From: an uncultured Campylobacteraceae bacterium
GTDB lineage: Bacteria; Campylobacterota; Campylobacteria; Campylobacterales; Arcobacteraceae
Length of the DNA stretch: 64,000 nucleotides
Assembly (NCBI GenBank): GCA_937138295.1
Contig: CAKZOX010000216.1
Coordinates: forward strand, 1-64,000
Reading direction: 5' to 3'
Position 1 is the stretch's first letter. Each line of letters opens with the position of its first letter. The notes below the pieces were generated by a model. The model made no database searches and was not told where the DNA came from. It worked only from the letters and a program-made list of their open reading frames with translations. This document shows positions 46,288-55,094 of this stretch, in pieces. The translations under genes and the position numbers were made by a program.

Positions 46288-46464
46288 CTAAATATTTGTA
46301 TTCTTTTTTTCATAAAATGAACAATCTTGCGAACTACTATTTTTAACTACAACAGAGGGAATCATTTTAGATTTAAAACCATAAGCCTTACATCCATGTG
46401 GAGTACTATTAACCCAAGTTACATAATAATATTTGCATTTTTGACATACTATTTTGTTTTTCAT
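46288..46464 (-). CDS. Small Cys-rich putative zinc protein
   Basis: A 58-residue ORF lies directly upstream of the dUTPase gene; the dUTPase ribosome site overlaps its TAG. It has CQKC at 7-10, then TWVNSTPHGCKAYGFKSK with Cys25, and QDCSF with Cys48, giving four cysteines for a zinc site. I recall similar short proteins in epsilon-type genomes, sometimes mislabelled uracil-DNA glycosylase. It is divergent from the chemoreceptor gene across 65 bases. The plus-strand ORF over the same bases has low-quality sequence and is a shadow. Confidence 0.75.
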   Translation of the reverse strand: MKNKIVCQKCKYYYVTWVNSTPHGCKAYGFKSKMIPSVVVKNSSSQDCSFYEKKNTNI

Positions 46465-46487
46465 TGTGAAATATTAGCTAAAATGGG

Positions 46488-46493
46488 TATAAT
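46488..46493 (+). promoter_or_regulatory. Candidate -10 box for chemoreceptor gene
   Basis: TATAAT, preceded by TGGG, lies 36 bases before the ATG at 46530 in the 65-base divergent gap. It is the only good sigma-70 match on the plus strand there. Confidence 0.4.
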
Positions 46494-46529
46494 TTTAGAT
46501 AAAACACAAATCAAATACTAGGAGTATTT

Positions 46530-47906
46530 ATGAATAATAAAGCCGTAATTATAATAATTATATCACAAATAGTGTTCACAATTGCAAGTATAATTTTATT
46601 TAACTCTGTAAGTGCATCTACAGCTTTGGTTATTCTAAATATTCTTTTCTTTGCAATTATAGTTTATGTAGTTAATAACTTTTCAAAAAGCTCAACTACT
46701 GGAATTGAAAACTTCAAAAAACAGCTTATGCACTTAAAAGATTTTATCTTCTTAAAAACAAACTACTTAGAAAAAGTAGAATTAAAAGGTGATGAGTCAG
46801 ATATTTATATCAAAGCCTTACAAGACAATGTCGAGATATTTGATAAGGCCAAAAAAGAAGACATGAAAGTATTGGGTGAAACTATTTTATTACTGAGTAA
46901 ACTTCAAATTGGTATTTCTAAATGTAGAATTAAATCTTCAACTGATAATTTTATGATTAAAGCATTAAAAGAAGCAACAAACAAAATGCTAGATGAATTA
47001 GATGGTAACATGAGTCAAATTCAGACAATAAGTCAAAGCTATACAAATGATGATTTTACAAAAAAAATTGAAATTGCAAAACAAACTCAAGGTAAAATGA
47101 AAGATGTTATGAATAGTGTAAATGCTTTAGGTGAAGCCTTAGCAATTTCAGCTAGAGATAATCTTAATAATGGTGAAAAAATAAAAGAAGATTCAGTAAA
47201 AATGAGTTACGCAATGGATGAATTAACTCACAAAGCAAATGAACAAGCAGCAAGTTTAGAAGAAACATCTGCTGCTATTGAAGAAATAACAAGTCTTACA
47301 AGAAATAATGCAGCTTCTGCGAAAAACATGTTGAATTTAGGTTCAAATGTTAGTGAGTCTTTAAAAAATGGAGTTTCTTTAGCTACAAAAACCACTGAAG
47401 CCATGGATGAAATAAACAATAAAGTAAATGCAATAAATGAAGCCATAAGTGTTATAGATAATATTGCATTCCAAACAAATATTTTATCTTTAAATGCAGC
47501 TGTTGAAGCTGCAACTGCTGGTGAAGCTGGTAAAGGTTTTGCTGTTGTTGCTGGTGAAGTTAGAAACTTAGCAAATAGAAGTGCTGAAGCAGCTAAAGAG
47601 ATTAAAGAACTAGTTGAAGACGCAAATTTAAAAGCTAATGATGGAAAACAAATCTCTGATTCTATGATTAAAGGTTATGAAGAGTTAGATGAACAAATCA
47701 AAAAAACCCTTGAAATAATAAGTGATGTAAGTAATTCATCAAATGAACAAATTCAAGGAATTGAACAAATAAATGATGCTGTTGCAACATTAGATAAAGT
47801 AACACAACAAAATGCTTTAGAAGCTAATAATGTTAATCAAATAGCTCAAGAGCTTTCTGGTTTAGCAAGTAATTTAGAAGAAATAGCAAGTAAGAAAAAG
47901 TTTTAA
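46530..47906 (+). CDS. Methyl-accepting chemotaxis protein without a periplasmic sensor
   Basis: The 458-residue protein has two membrane helices (about 5-25 and 31-49) joined by only a few residues, so there is no periplasmic ligand domain. Residues about 60-215 form a helical cytoplasmic region without a clear HAMP motif. The signalling domain is complete, with the hairpin tip [19 protein letters not shown] and [20 protein letters not shown]. It couples to CheA/CheW, which are not in this window. Sensing may occur in the membrane or through the cytoplasmic helices (inference). Confidence 0.92.
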   Translation: MNNKAVIIIIISQIVFTIASIILFNSVSASTALVILNILFFAIIVYVVNNFSKSSTTGIENFKKQLMHLKDFIFLKTNYLEKVELKGDESDIYIKALQDNVEIFDKAKKEDMKVLGETILLLSKLQIGISKCRIKSSTDNFMIKALKEATNKMLDELDGNMSQIQTISQSYTNDDFTKKIEIAKQTQGKMKDVMNSVNALGEALAISARDNLNNGEKIKEDSVKMSYAMDELTHKANEQAASLEETSAAIEEITSLTRNNAASAKNMLNLGSNVSESLKNGVSLATKTTEAMDEINNKVNAINEAISVIDNIAFQTNILSLNAAVEAATAGEAGKGFAVVAGEVRNLANRSAEAAKEIKELVEDANLKANDGKQISDSMIKGYEELDEQIKKTLEIISDVSNSSNEQIQGIEQINDAVATLDKVTQQNALEANNVNQIAQELSGLASNLEEIASKKKF

Positions 47907-47920
47907 ATAATAGTTATATT

Positions 47921-47940
47921 TAAGGGTAATTAAACCCTTA
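47921..47940. terminator. Weak hairpin between chemoreceptor gene and recR
   Basis: Seven-base arms TAAGGGT (47921-47927) and ACCCTTA (47934-47940) with a six-base loop lie in the short gap between convergent genes and reach into the recR end. No clear T-run follows on either strand. Confidence 0.4.
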
Positions 47941-48502
47941 CTTTGCTTTGAATAGCTTTTGATAAAGACATTATGTCTACATTTTCTAAGCTAACTCCCG
48001 TTGGAACACCTTGGGCAATTTTATTAAAATTAAGATTTTTATCTTTTAATTTATCTTCAATATATAAAATAAAAGCATCATTTGCAATTGATGGTGTTAT
48101 AGCAAATAAAACATCTTCAACTTCATTTTCATCAATAAAATTAAAAAGCATATTTAAACTTTCTTGTTCAAGCTCTTCAATTACGAAATATTTTCCTTCA
48201 AATTGTTTAGATTCCTCAATTAAAAAAATATCTTTGGCACTTTGAACAATACAAAGTTTAGTATTATCTCTTGTATCATCTAAGCAAATATCACATATTT
48301 CATGTTCACTCATACAACCACAACTTGAGCATTTACTTATGTTTCTAAGTGCATTTTCAATACTGTGTGCAAGTTTAATACCACAATAATTATCGTTCAT
48401 TACAATATGATAAGCTAGTCTTAAAGCTGATTTTTTACCAACACTTGGTAACGACTCAAATGCTTCAACTAGTTCATAAAATTTTTCTAATCCTTTTTTC
48501 AT
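47930..48502 (-). CDS. recR: Recombination mediator protein RecR
   Basis: The 190-residue protein has the N-terminal helix-hairpin-helix (LPSVGKKSALRLAYHI), a four-cysteine zinc finger (CSSCGCMSEHEICDIC, about residues 57-72) and a Toprim domain (LCIVQSAKDIFLIEES, then GVSLENVD). It acts with RecO/RecF to load RecA at gaps. It is slightly shorter than E. coli RecR (201). It is divergent from dnaJ across 84 bases and convergent with the chemoreceptor gene. Confidence 0.95.
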   Translation of the reverse strand: MKKGLEKFYELVEAFESLPSVGKKSALRLAYHIVMNDNYCGIKLAHSIENALRNISKCSSCGCMSEHEICDICLDDTRDNTKLCIVQSAKDIFLIEESKQFEGKYFVIEELEQESLNMLFNFIDENEVEDVLFAITPSIANDAFILYIEDKLKDKNLNFNKIAQGVPTGVSLENVDIMSLSKAIQSKVRV

Positions 48503-48586
48503 TCGTGAAGTATATCGAATTTTTATATTTATTTTGTTAAAATCGCGAAAACTATAGATTAGTAAAAATTATTAGGAGATACTAAA

Positions 48587-49711
48587 TTGACTGAAATCGA
48601 TTATTATGAATTATTAGAAATTAGTAAAGATGCTCAAAAAGGTGAAATTAAAAAAGCCTACAGAAAAATGGCTATGAAATATCACCCAGACAAAAATCCT
48701 GATAACCCAGAAGCTGAAGAAAAGTTCAAAGCTGTAAATGAAGCTTATCAAGTATTAAGTGATGATGAAAAAAGAAATATCTATGATAGATATGGTAAAG
48801 CTGGACTTGAAGGTCATGGACAAGGTGGCGGAGGATTCTCTGGTGGTTTTGATGACTTAAGCTCTATTTTTGAAGAGATGTTTGGTGGTGGTTTTGGTGG
48901 TGGTTCATCATCAAGAAGACAAAGAAAAACTTACAACTATAATTTAGATATTGCAGTTGATGTGAAACTTGAATTTAATGAAGCAGTATTTGGTTGTAAA
49001 AAAGATATCAAATACAAATATAAAACAGCGTGTAAACCTTGTAAAGGTACGGGTGCTAAAGATGGTAAACTAGAAACTTGTCAAACTTGTGGTGGACAAG
49101 GTCAAGTTCATATGAGACAAGGTTTTATGACATTTGCTCAAACTTGTCCAAACTGTCAAGGTACAGGTCAAGCTGTTAAAAGTTCATGTACTTCTTGTAA
49201 TGGAAAAGGTTATGATGAAGTTGAAGATAAATTTAGTGTAGATATTCCTGAAGGTGTAAATGATGGAATGAGAATTAGAGTTTCAAATAAAGGAAATATA
49301 GCACCTGATGGTTCAAGGGGAGATTTATATTTACAAGTATCTGTAAAAGAAGATTCTCACTTTGTAAGACATGATGATGATATTTATTTAGAAGCACCTA
49401 TATTCTTCACTCAAGTTGCACTTGGGGCTACAATAAAAATCCCTGGACTTAGAGGTGAATTAGAACTTGAAATTCCAGCAGGAGCAAAAGATAAACAACA
49501 ATTCACTTTTAGAGGTGAAGGTGTAAAATCTGTTCAAGGTTATGGAAAAGGTAATTTAGTTGTTCAAATTAAAATTGAATATCCAAAATCTTTAACAGAA
49601 GAACAAACAGAACTACTTGAAAAACTTCAAGAAAGTTTTGGAATTGAAAGTAAACCCCATGAATCAACATTTGAATCAATGTTTGATAAAGTTAAAAGCT
49701 GGTTTAAATAA
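48587..49711 (+). CDS. dnaJ: Chaperone protein DnaJ
   Basis: The 374-residue co-chaperone is full length: J domain with YHPDKNP (the HPD triad), a Gly/Phe-rich region, four CxxCxGxG zinc repeats ([32 protein letters not shown]-like) and C-terminal substrate-binding domains. It stimulates DnaK. The start is TTG with AGGAG upstream. No dnaK or grpE is adjacent, and no CIRCE palindrome was seen in the recR-dnaJ gap. Confidence 0.97.
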   Translation: MTEIDYYELLEISKDAQKGEIKKAYRKMAMKYHPDKNPDNPEAEEKFKAVNEAYQVLSDDEKRNIYDRYGKAGLEGHGQGGGGFSGGFDDLSSIFEEMFGGGFGGGSSSRRQRKTYNYNLDIAVDVKLEFNEAVFGCKKDIKYKYKTACKPCKGTGAKDGKLETCQTCGGQGQVHMRQGFMTFAQTCPNCQGTGQAVKSSCTSCNGKGYDEVEDKFSVDIPEGVNDGMRIRVSNKGNIAPDGSRGDLYLQVSVKEDSHFVRHDDDIYLEAPIFFTQVALGATIKIPGLRGELELEIPAGAKDKQQFTFRGEGVKSVQGYGKGNLVVQIKIEYPKSLTEEQTELLEKLQESFGIESKPHESTFESMFDKVKSWFK

Positions 49712-49723
49712 TACAATCAACAT

Positions 49724-49750
49724 AAAGAAAAAGCCCTTAGCTTTTTCTTT
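49724..49750. terminator. Bidirectional hairpin terminator
   Basis: A ten-base stem (AAAGAAAAAG at 49724-49733 and its complement at 49741-49750) with loop CCCTTAG, plus one extra C-G pair, lies between dnaJ and the facing transporter gene and overlaps the transporter stop. Confidence 0.65.
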
Positions 49751-50624
49751 CATGTCTAATTAAATATAAACCTGAAAAAATCACTATCATAGCCCCTAGA
49801 ATTGTTAAATTATCAGGAATATGATTAAATATAATCCATCCTAAAATAGATGCACTTATTATTTCTAAATATTGGAAAGAAGCTAAACTAGAGGCTTTTG
49901 AATAATAAAATGCTTGAGATATCAGTAATTGAACAATAGTTGTTATAACTCCAAGAACTAATATTAACCACCAATGATTATTGTTTACTTCAGTATATTG
50001 AAATGTTTCAAAATTTACTATTTCAGATATAACCATAACAATTGATAAAAAAATAGTTGAAATAAAACCAATATAAAATTGTAAACTTTTAGCATTTGAT
50101 TTTGTAGAAATTTGTTTTAAACTCATTAAATATAATGCATAAAAAAACGCTGCTAAAATTGGTAAAATTGCTGCTATTCCATAAGCTGACCAATTTGGTC
50201 TTATTATAATCATTGTTCCTATTAATCCAATAAAAACAGCAATTATGTGATTTTTTTGAAGTTTTTCTTTAAGTATCACAACACTCAAAATTGTTAAGAT
50301 AAGAGGCTCAACAAAAAATAAGGCAATATTATTTGCTAAAGGTAAAAATTTTAATCCCCAAAATAAAAAAACGATACATAAAGTAATAAATAAACTACTT
50401 AGAATATACTCTTTTTTAAATTCTGTTAATTTATATTTTAAAACAAATGCTAATGCAAATAATATTATAGCCTGCAATAAAAACCTAAGCCATGCAATTT
50501 GCACCACACTATATGAGCTTGATAACCACTTAGCTATAGCATCTGTAAATGGCAGTATTAAAACTGCCAAAACCATTAAAAATATACCTTTTAAATTCTC
50601 TTCTTTTGTGATAGTTTTTGTCAT
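49737..50624 (-). CDS. DMT superfamily (EamA) transporter
   Basis: The 295-residue protein is almost entirely hydrophobic, with about ten membrane helices in two EamA repeats (roughly 10-140 and 150-290). Characteristic strings are WLRFLLQAIILFAL and LKEKLQKNHIIAVFIGLIG, the latter ending the first repeat. The family exports or imports metabolites such as amino acids or SAM; the substrate cannot be told from sequence. It is convergent with dnaJ. Confidence 0.88.
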   Translation of the reverse strand: MTKTITKEENLKGIFLMVLAVLILPFTDAIAKWLSSSYSVVQIAWLRFLLQAIILFALAFVLKYKLTEFKKEYILSSLFITLCIVFLFWGLKFLPLANNIALFFVEPLILTILSVVILKEKLQKNHIIAVFIGLIGTMIIIRPNWSAYGIAAILPILAAFFYALYLMSLKQISTKSNAKSLQFYIGFISTIFLSIVMVISEIVNFETFQYTEVNNNHWWLILVLGVITTIVQLLISQAFYYSKASSLASFQYLEIISASILGWIIFNHIPDNLTILGAMIVIFSGLYLIRHERKS

Positions 50625-50662
50625 TGGCGAAGTATAACAAAATTTAATTTTATAAAGCTTTC

Positions 50663-51484
50663 TTAACTACAATTTTCTTTTTTTGAAAGTTTTTTTAATT
50701 CATCACATGAAAAACCAGCTTCTTTTCTTGCGCTGAAATTTAAGTCCATTTTTCTAGTGGTTGACCCGGGGAAAACCTCTTCAATGATTTTCAAATATGT
50801 TTCTTCAGGTTCTACATTTTCTAATTCACAAGCAAATTTATACCATATATCACCCTTTCTAACATGGTCAACTTCTTCTTGTAATATAATTTTTAAAACT
50901 TCAAGAATTTTTTCATTAAATTCATCTTTGTTTGAATTTAGTTTTTCCATAATTTTGGGATTTTGATCTAAACCATTTGCTTCAAGATACCTAGGAACTG
51001 CAGCCATTCTTTTTAAAAAATTATCTTGTGTTTTTTCCAAAGCTTCGAATAGATTTTTATGTACAGGATAATCCCCATATTTTCCATCAAGTTGTGATAA
51101 TAAATCCTCAAGCATTAAGAAATGTCTTATTTCATCACTAGCTACTTCTAACCAATCTTTATAATATTGTTTTGGTAAATTTTTAAATCTTAAAGCTGCA
51201 TCTAGTGCTAAATCAATTGCTGAATACTCTATATGCATGATTGTATGAATTAAATATTTTTTTCCATCAATAGATTTAAAGTTTGAAATTTTTGGAAGTT
51301 TCATAGGCTTAACAACATTTAAAAAAGAACTGTAAGAAGGTTCTTTATGAAATACAGGTTCATAAGAATTATCCATAATATAATCATCTTTTGAAAATTT
51401 ATCATAAAATGTTCTAAATTTTTCTATTTTTTCATGGGGAGAAAATGTCAACAAAACATCTTCTAATTCTAAAAAGTAATCCAT
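50663..51484 (-). CDS. DUF455 ferritin-like protein
   Basis: The 273-residue soluble protein matches the DUF455 ferritin-like family. It has helical segments with paired carboxylate/histidine metal motifs: HIEYSAIDLALDAALRF, DEIRHFLMLEDLL (ExxH) and LQEEVDHVRKGD (ExxH). A di-iron or other di-metal site is therefore likely. The C-terminal strings FNFSARKEAGF-like are typical. The function of the family is unknown to me; oxidase or tRNA-modification-like roles are speculation. It is on the same strand as the transporter but separated by 38 bases. Confidence 0.83.
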   Translation of the reverse strand: MDYFLELEDVLLTFSPHEKIEKFRTFYDKFSKDDYIMDNSYEPVFHKEPSYSSFLNVVKPMKLPKISNFKSIDGKKYLIHTIMHIEYSAIDLALDAALRFKNLPKQYYKDWLEVASDEIRHFLMLEDLLSQLDGKYGDYPVHKNLFEALEKTQDNFLKRMAAVPRYLEANGLDQNPKIMEKLNSNKDEFNEKILEVLKIILQEEVDHVRKGDIWYKFACELENVEPEETYLKIIEEVFPGSTTRKMDLNFSARKEAGFSCDELKKLSKKENCS

Positions 51485-51502
51485 TTATAACCTCTACTTA
51501 GA

Positions 51503-51508
51503 TATAAT
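51503..51508 (+). promoter_or_regulatory. Candidate -10 box for MBL hydrolase and GGDEF genes
   Basis: A perfect TATAAT lies 39 bases before the ATG at 51548 in the 63-base gap shared with the divergent DUF455 gene. It could drive all three plus-strand genes to 54042. Confidence 0.4.
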
Positions 51509-51547
51509 ATATTTTAAAACGTAATACTAACAAAACAAGGCTAAATA

Positions 51548-52141
51548 ATGGATATTAAAGTACAACCAATGGGTGATTATATGACTAACTGTTATATCAT
51601 AACAGTACAAGACAAAGATTTCATAATAGACCCCGGTGTTGATGCTTTGAGATGGATTAAAACTCAAGTTAAAAATCCAGTTGCTGTTTTAAATACACAT
51701 GGACATTTTGATCACGTTTGGTCAAATACTGAAGTTAAAAATGAATATGGAATAAAACTATACACTCCAAAAGATGATGAACCTATGTTACAAATGGATC
51801 CTTATGGTATGGGAATGCCTGCATCATATCCTGATGTTTTAGTTCAACCTGATGAAGAAATTGAAATTCAAGGTGTAAAAATTAAATTTCATCATTTTCC
51901 GGGTCATACTCCAGGATGTTCTGCGATTGCATTTAATGAACACCTTTTCACAGGTGATTTTATTTTCAAAGGTTCAATTGGAAGATTTGATTTTCCAATG
52001 TCAAATGCAAAAGATATGAAAAACTCTTTAGCAAAAGTATTAAAATGGGAAGATGATTATCATATTTATCCAGGTCATGGTGGTAAAACTACTATGAAAA
52101 GTGAAAAAGAGAGCTTAGTACAATGGTACAACTACATATAA
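51548..52141 (+). CDS. MBL-fold metallohydrolase (glyoxalase II-like)
   Basis: The 197-residue protein has the metallo-beta-lactamase motif THGHFDHVW (HxHxDH), FIIDPGVDA, HHFPGHTPGC, a bridging Asp in LFTGDFIF, and a final metal His in IYPGHGGKTT. The short form is like YcbL-type thioesterases or hydroxyacylglutathione hydrolases without the C-terminal helical domain. It probably hydrolyses a thioester. It precedes two GGDEF-like genes with spacing of 10 and 7 bases, so a link to signalling is possible but unproven. Confidence 0.87.
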   Translation: MDIKVQPMGDYMTNCYIITVQDKDFIIDPGVDALRWIKTQVKNPVAVLNTHGHFDHVWSNTEVKNEYGIKLYTPKDDEPMLQMDPYGMGMPASYPDVLVQPDEEIEIQGVKIKFHHFPGHTPGCSAIAFNEHLFTGDFIFKGSIGRFDFPMSNAKDMKNSLAKVLKWEDDYHIYPGHGGKTTMKSEKESLVQWYNYI

Positions 52142-52151
52142 AGGATTAATT

Positions 52152-53057
52152 TTGTCAGACATTTGTGAAAAAATCATCAAAGAAGATGAAAAATTAAAAC
52201 TTTTAACTAACATTGATGAAATAAATAGAAATATCTATAAATATTTAGTTTCTCATTATAAAATTAATGGATTAGAAATAGTTGTTAAAAAGAAAGATGA
52301 TATTGAAAAAGTTTTCTCTTCTGATACAAATTTAGACCATGAATATGAAACTTCAATTGAACTTATTAAAAGTACTCAAGCAAAAATCCATTTTAAGATT
52401 TTTACTGATGACTTTGAAGTATTACAAAATATTGAAATGAATAAAGATCATATTCATATTATTTTAGAGATTTTTTCACAATCTTTATATAATAAACTTT
52501 TAGAAGATTCTATTTCTAAATTAACACTAATTGATAGTGTAACAGGTGCTTATAAACGAACTTTTATTGATAATTATTTAAGCAAAATTCTTGATTTAGA
52601 AAAAAGAGAAAATAAAAAAGTTGCATTTTTAAAAGTTGGTATTGATAAATTTAGAGCTGTAATTGATGAATTTGATTATGCAACTGGAGATAAAGTTTTA
52701 AAAGCTTTAGCTGACGTTATTAGAGAAAGGATCAGAAGCTCTGATATTTTAGTAAAAATTGATTCAGGAGAATTTTTAGTAATACTACTAAATGTTACTA
52801 ATACAGATAACGCTGTAAATATAACTGAAGATTTAATAGAAACTTTTGCTAAAACAAGTGTAACTGTAAATGAAGAAGAAGGCTTTGTTCTATATAAAAC
52901 TATTTCAATAGGAATATCAATCTTCCCTGAGAATGGTGAATTAATTGATGATATTGTTAAACATACTGATATAGCTTTATATGAAGCAAGAAATTTAGGT
53001 AGATCTCAGTATTTTATTTATAAAGATGAAGAAGTAAATTCAATAGATTTATTCTAG
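52152..53057 (+). CDS. Degenerate GGDEF-domain protein
   Basis: The 301-residue protein has an N-terminal region of unknown fold (about 1-120) and a GGDEF-like domain with DSVTGAYKR and GIDKFRAVIDEF, but the active-site loop reads DSGEF (204-208) in place of GGDEF. Cyclase activity is therefore unlikely. An RSSD sequence lies at the inhibitory-site position, so it may still bind c-di-GMP. The start is TTG after AAGGA. It is followed by a paralogue with a similar layout. Confidence 0.8.
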   Translation: MSDICEKIIKEDEKLKLLTNIDEINRNIYKYLVSHYKINGLEIVVKKKDDIEKVFSSDTNLDHEYETSIELIKSTQAKIHFKIFTDDFEVLQNIEMNKDHIHIILEIFSQSLYNKLLEDSISKLTLIDSVTGAYKRTFIDNYLSKILDLEKRENKKVAFLKVGIDKFRAVIDEFDYATGDKVLKALADVIRERIRSSDILVKIDSGEFLVILLNVTNTDNAVNITEDLIETFAKTSVTVNEEEGFVLYKTISIGISIFPENGELIDDIVKHTDIALYEARNLGRSQYFIYKDEEVNSIDLF

Positions 53058-53064
53058 GAAAAAA

Positions 53065-54042
53065 ATGAAAGAAACAATATTAAAACTTATTAGAGAAGCC
53101 AAAAACAACGAAGATATCTATAAAGATTTAGACTCTATTTATACTTTATATGAACAACTTCAATATTCTACAAATATTTTACAAATGGCTCAAGATATAT
53201 TTGAATGGTTGAAAGTAAAGTTTAATATTGACAATATGCAATTTGATTTAATAAATATCAATAAAAATTCAAAAGAAAATATATTTAGTATAGGACAAGA
53301 GTTCAACTTAGATGATGACTTAAGTTTCTTTTTTATAATTTCTACTCATACAACTTTAAATGCAATAGTTTCATTTAGGGCAACATCAAATGTTCACTAT
53401 GAAGTTCTAAGAGAAAAACATCACGATACTATAGATTCAGCTTTTTTCCAAGTATCTCCGATAATCCAAAATGGAATAATTAAGAAAAACTACGTTGAGT
53501 CATCTTCTTTTGACATGCTTACAAAAGTTTTTACAAGGGAGCATTTAGTTAATAACTTAGAAAAACATCTAAAATTAACTGAATATAAAAACAATGAAAT
53601 ATATTTCTTTATGATAGGAATAGATCATTTTAAAGCAATAGTTGATGAGTTTGATTATGACATTGGGGATAAATTTTTAGTTGAACTATCAAAAGTTATC
53701 TACTCTAATATTTCTAACTTTGATATGGTTGCAAGATTAAATGCAGATGAATTTTTAGTTACTATTTTAGATAGCAATAGTGAATTTGAAGCTGAAAATC
53801 TAGCTAGAAAAATAATCGATGATTTTAAAGAAATCGAAATAGTTGTAGATGAAGAAACAAAACAAACTCTAAAAAAAACCATATGTGTTGGATTTGATAT
53901 TTTCAAAATACAAGGTCCTGATACTATTAAAGAAGCTATTAAAAATGTCGATATATCTTTATATGAAGCTAAAAATCTTGGTAGAAGTCAATTATTTAAA
54001 TACAGTGATTTAAGTAGTGAAGATACTTTAGAATTATTCTAA
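53065..54042 (+). CDS. Second degenerate GGDEF-domain protein
   Basis: The 325-residue protein is a paralogue of its upstream neighbour: an N-terminal domain of about 140 residues and a GGDEF-like domain with FDMLTKVFTREHL, GIDHFKAIVDEF and the altered loop NADEF (226-230). Both glycines that contact GTP are lost, so it is probably catalytically dead. The inhibitory-site RxxD is also absent (SNFD). The shared ending KNLGRSQLFKYSD, similar to NLGRSQYFIYKD in the first copy, shows recent tandem duplication. It likely acts as a regulatory protein. Confidence 0.8.
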   Translation: MKETILKLIREAKNNEDIYKDLDSIYTLYEQLQYSTNILQMAQDIFEWLKVKFNIDNMQFDLININKNSKENIFSIGQEFNLDDDLSFFFIISTHTTLNAIVSFRATSNVHYEVLREKHHDTIDSAFFQVSPIIQNGIIKKNYVESSSFDMLTKVFTREHLVNNLEKHLKLTEYKNNEIYFFMIGIDHFKAIVDEFDYDIGDKFLVELSKVIYSNISNFDMVARLNADEFLVTILDSNSEFEAENLARKIIDDFKEIEIVVDEETKQTLKKTICVGFDIFKIQGPDTIKEAIKNVDISLYEAKNLGRSQLFKYSDLSSEDTLELF

Positions 54043-54058
54043 AATATCTTTTTTAAAA

Positions 54059-54973
54059 CTATTGTATTTTTCTTGCTTTTAAATATACTCTTTTAGGTGC
54101 TGGATAACCTTCAATTGTTTTAGTTGGGTCATTAGGATCCAAAAAGTCCTCTAAACTTTGATCAAAAGACCACTGAGTTTTTCTTTGTTCTTCATTTGTA
54201 GTTACAGTTGTAGCTATAACTTCAATATTTTCAAACCCTGCTCTTTTACACCAATTTTTTAATGCGTTTATTGTAGGTATAAAATAAATATTTGGAATTT
54301 TTGAGTATCTCTTATCAGGTGTTAAACAAATCTCTTCTTCCCCATCTATCATAAATGTATCTATTAAAATTTCACCTTTACTATTTAATCCCCTTGCAAG
54401 AGATTTTAACGTTCCAACAGGATCTGGTCTATGATATAAAACACCTAACATAAAAATAAAATCAAACTTATGATTGTAAAATTCTAAGTGCTCTACCCCT
54501 AGCATCTCATAAATAATATCTGTTTTTGCAAAATGGTTGATAAACTCAAACTGATGTAAAGTTAAAGGACTAGGATCAAAACCAATCATTCTTTTAGGTT
54601 TGTCTTCAAGCATTCTAAACATGTAATATCCATTGTTACATCCAATATCAGCAACTACTTTATCTTTTAAATCAAAATGAGGTCTAATAAGATTGTATTT
54701 TAAATTACTTTGCCACTCACTGTCAATTTCTAAACCAAAAAGATTAAATGGTCCTTTTCTCCATGGTATAAGTTTTTTAGCTGTTTCTAAAATCAAATCA
54801 TGCTCTTCTTGAGTTAGATCATCTTTTTTCCCTACAGTAAACCAATCACCATAATCTACATCAAAATCTTTAGTTTTAATAACATTTAATTTATTTAATT
54901 GTTCAAACCAAGGCAGTACATTTTTCCATGATCTGCAATCATCTTTTTTCTTTTTTAATTCTTCTAATTCCAT
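54059..54973 (-). CDS. cmoB: tRNA U34 carboxymethyltransferase CmoB
   Basis: The 304-residue protein matches CmoB: RSWKNVLPWFEQL near the N terminus, WRKGPFNLFGLEIDSEWQS, the SAM loop ADIGCNNGYYMFRML (about residues 121-135), GVLYHRPDPVGTL and YPAPKRVYLKA at the end. It uses carboxy-SAM to make 5-oxyacetyluridine at the wobble position of tRNAs. The partner CmoA is not in this window. It is convergent with the GGDEF genes and divergent from ccsBA. Confidence 0.93.
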   Translation of the reverse strand: MELEELKKKKDDCRSWKNVLPWFEQLNKLNVIKTKDFDVDYGDWFTVGKKDDLTQEEHDLILETAKKLIPWRKGPFNLFGLEIDSEWQSNLKYNLIRPHFDLKDKVVADIGCNNGYYMFRMLEDKPKRMIGFDPSPLTLHQFEFINHFAKTDIIYEMLGVEHLEFYNHKFDFIFMLGVLYHRPDPVGTLKSLARGLNSKGEILIDTFMIDGEEEICLTPDKRYSKIPNIYFIPTINALKNWCKRAGFENIEVIATTVTTNEEQRKTQWSFDQSLEDFLDPNDPTKTIEGYPAPKRVYLKARKIQ

Positions 54974-55060
54974 GGGGCGTATTATATGTATTTATCACTT
55001 AAATTGTAAATATAAATTTTACATTTACAACTCATTAACCCAAGGTTAATATAGAAAAAA

Positions 55061-55066
55061 TATAAT
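55061..55066 (+). promoter_or_regulatory. Candidate -10 box for ccsBA
   Basis: A perfect TATAAT lies 28 bases before the TTG start of ccsBA in the 121-base gap shared with the divergent cmoB, with an A-run just upstream. Confidence 0.4.
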
Positions 55067-55094
55067 CTCATTATATTTAAACAAAGGATAAATT

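Noticed and set aside
46327-46521. Plus-strand 64-codon ORF
   Set aside because: It lies opposite the better-supported Cys-rich gene at 46288-46464, has no ribosome site and an unlikely composition.
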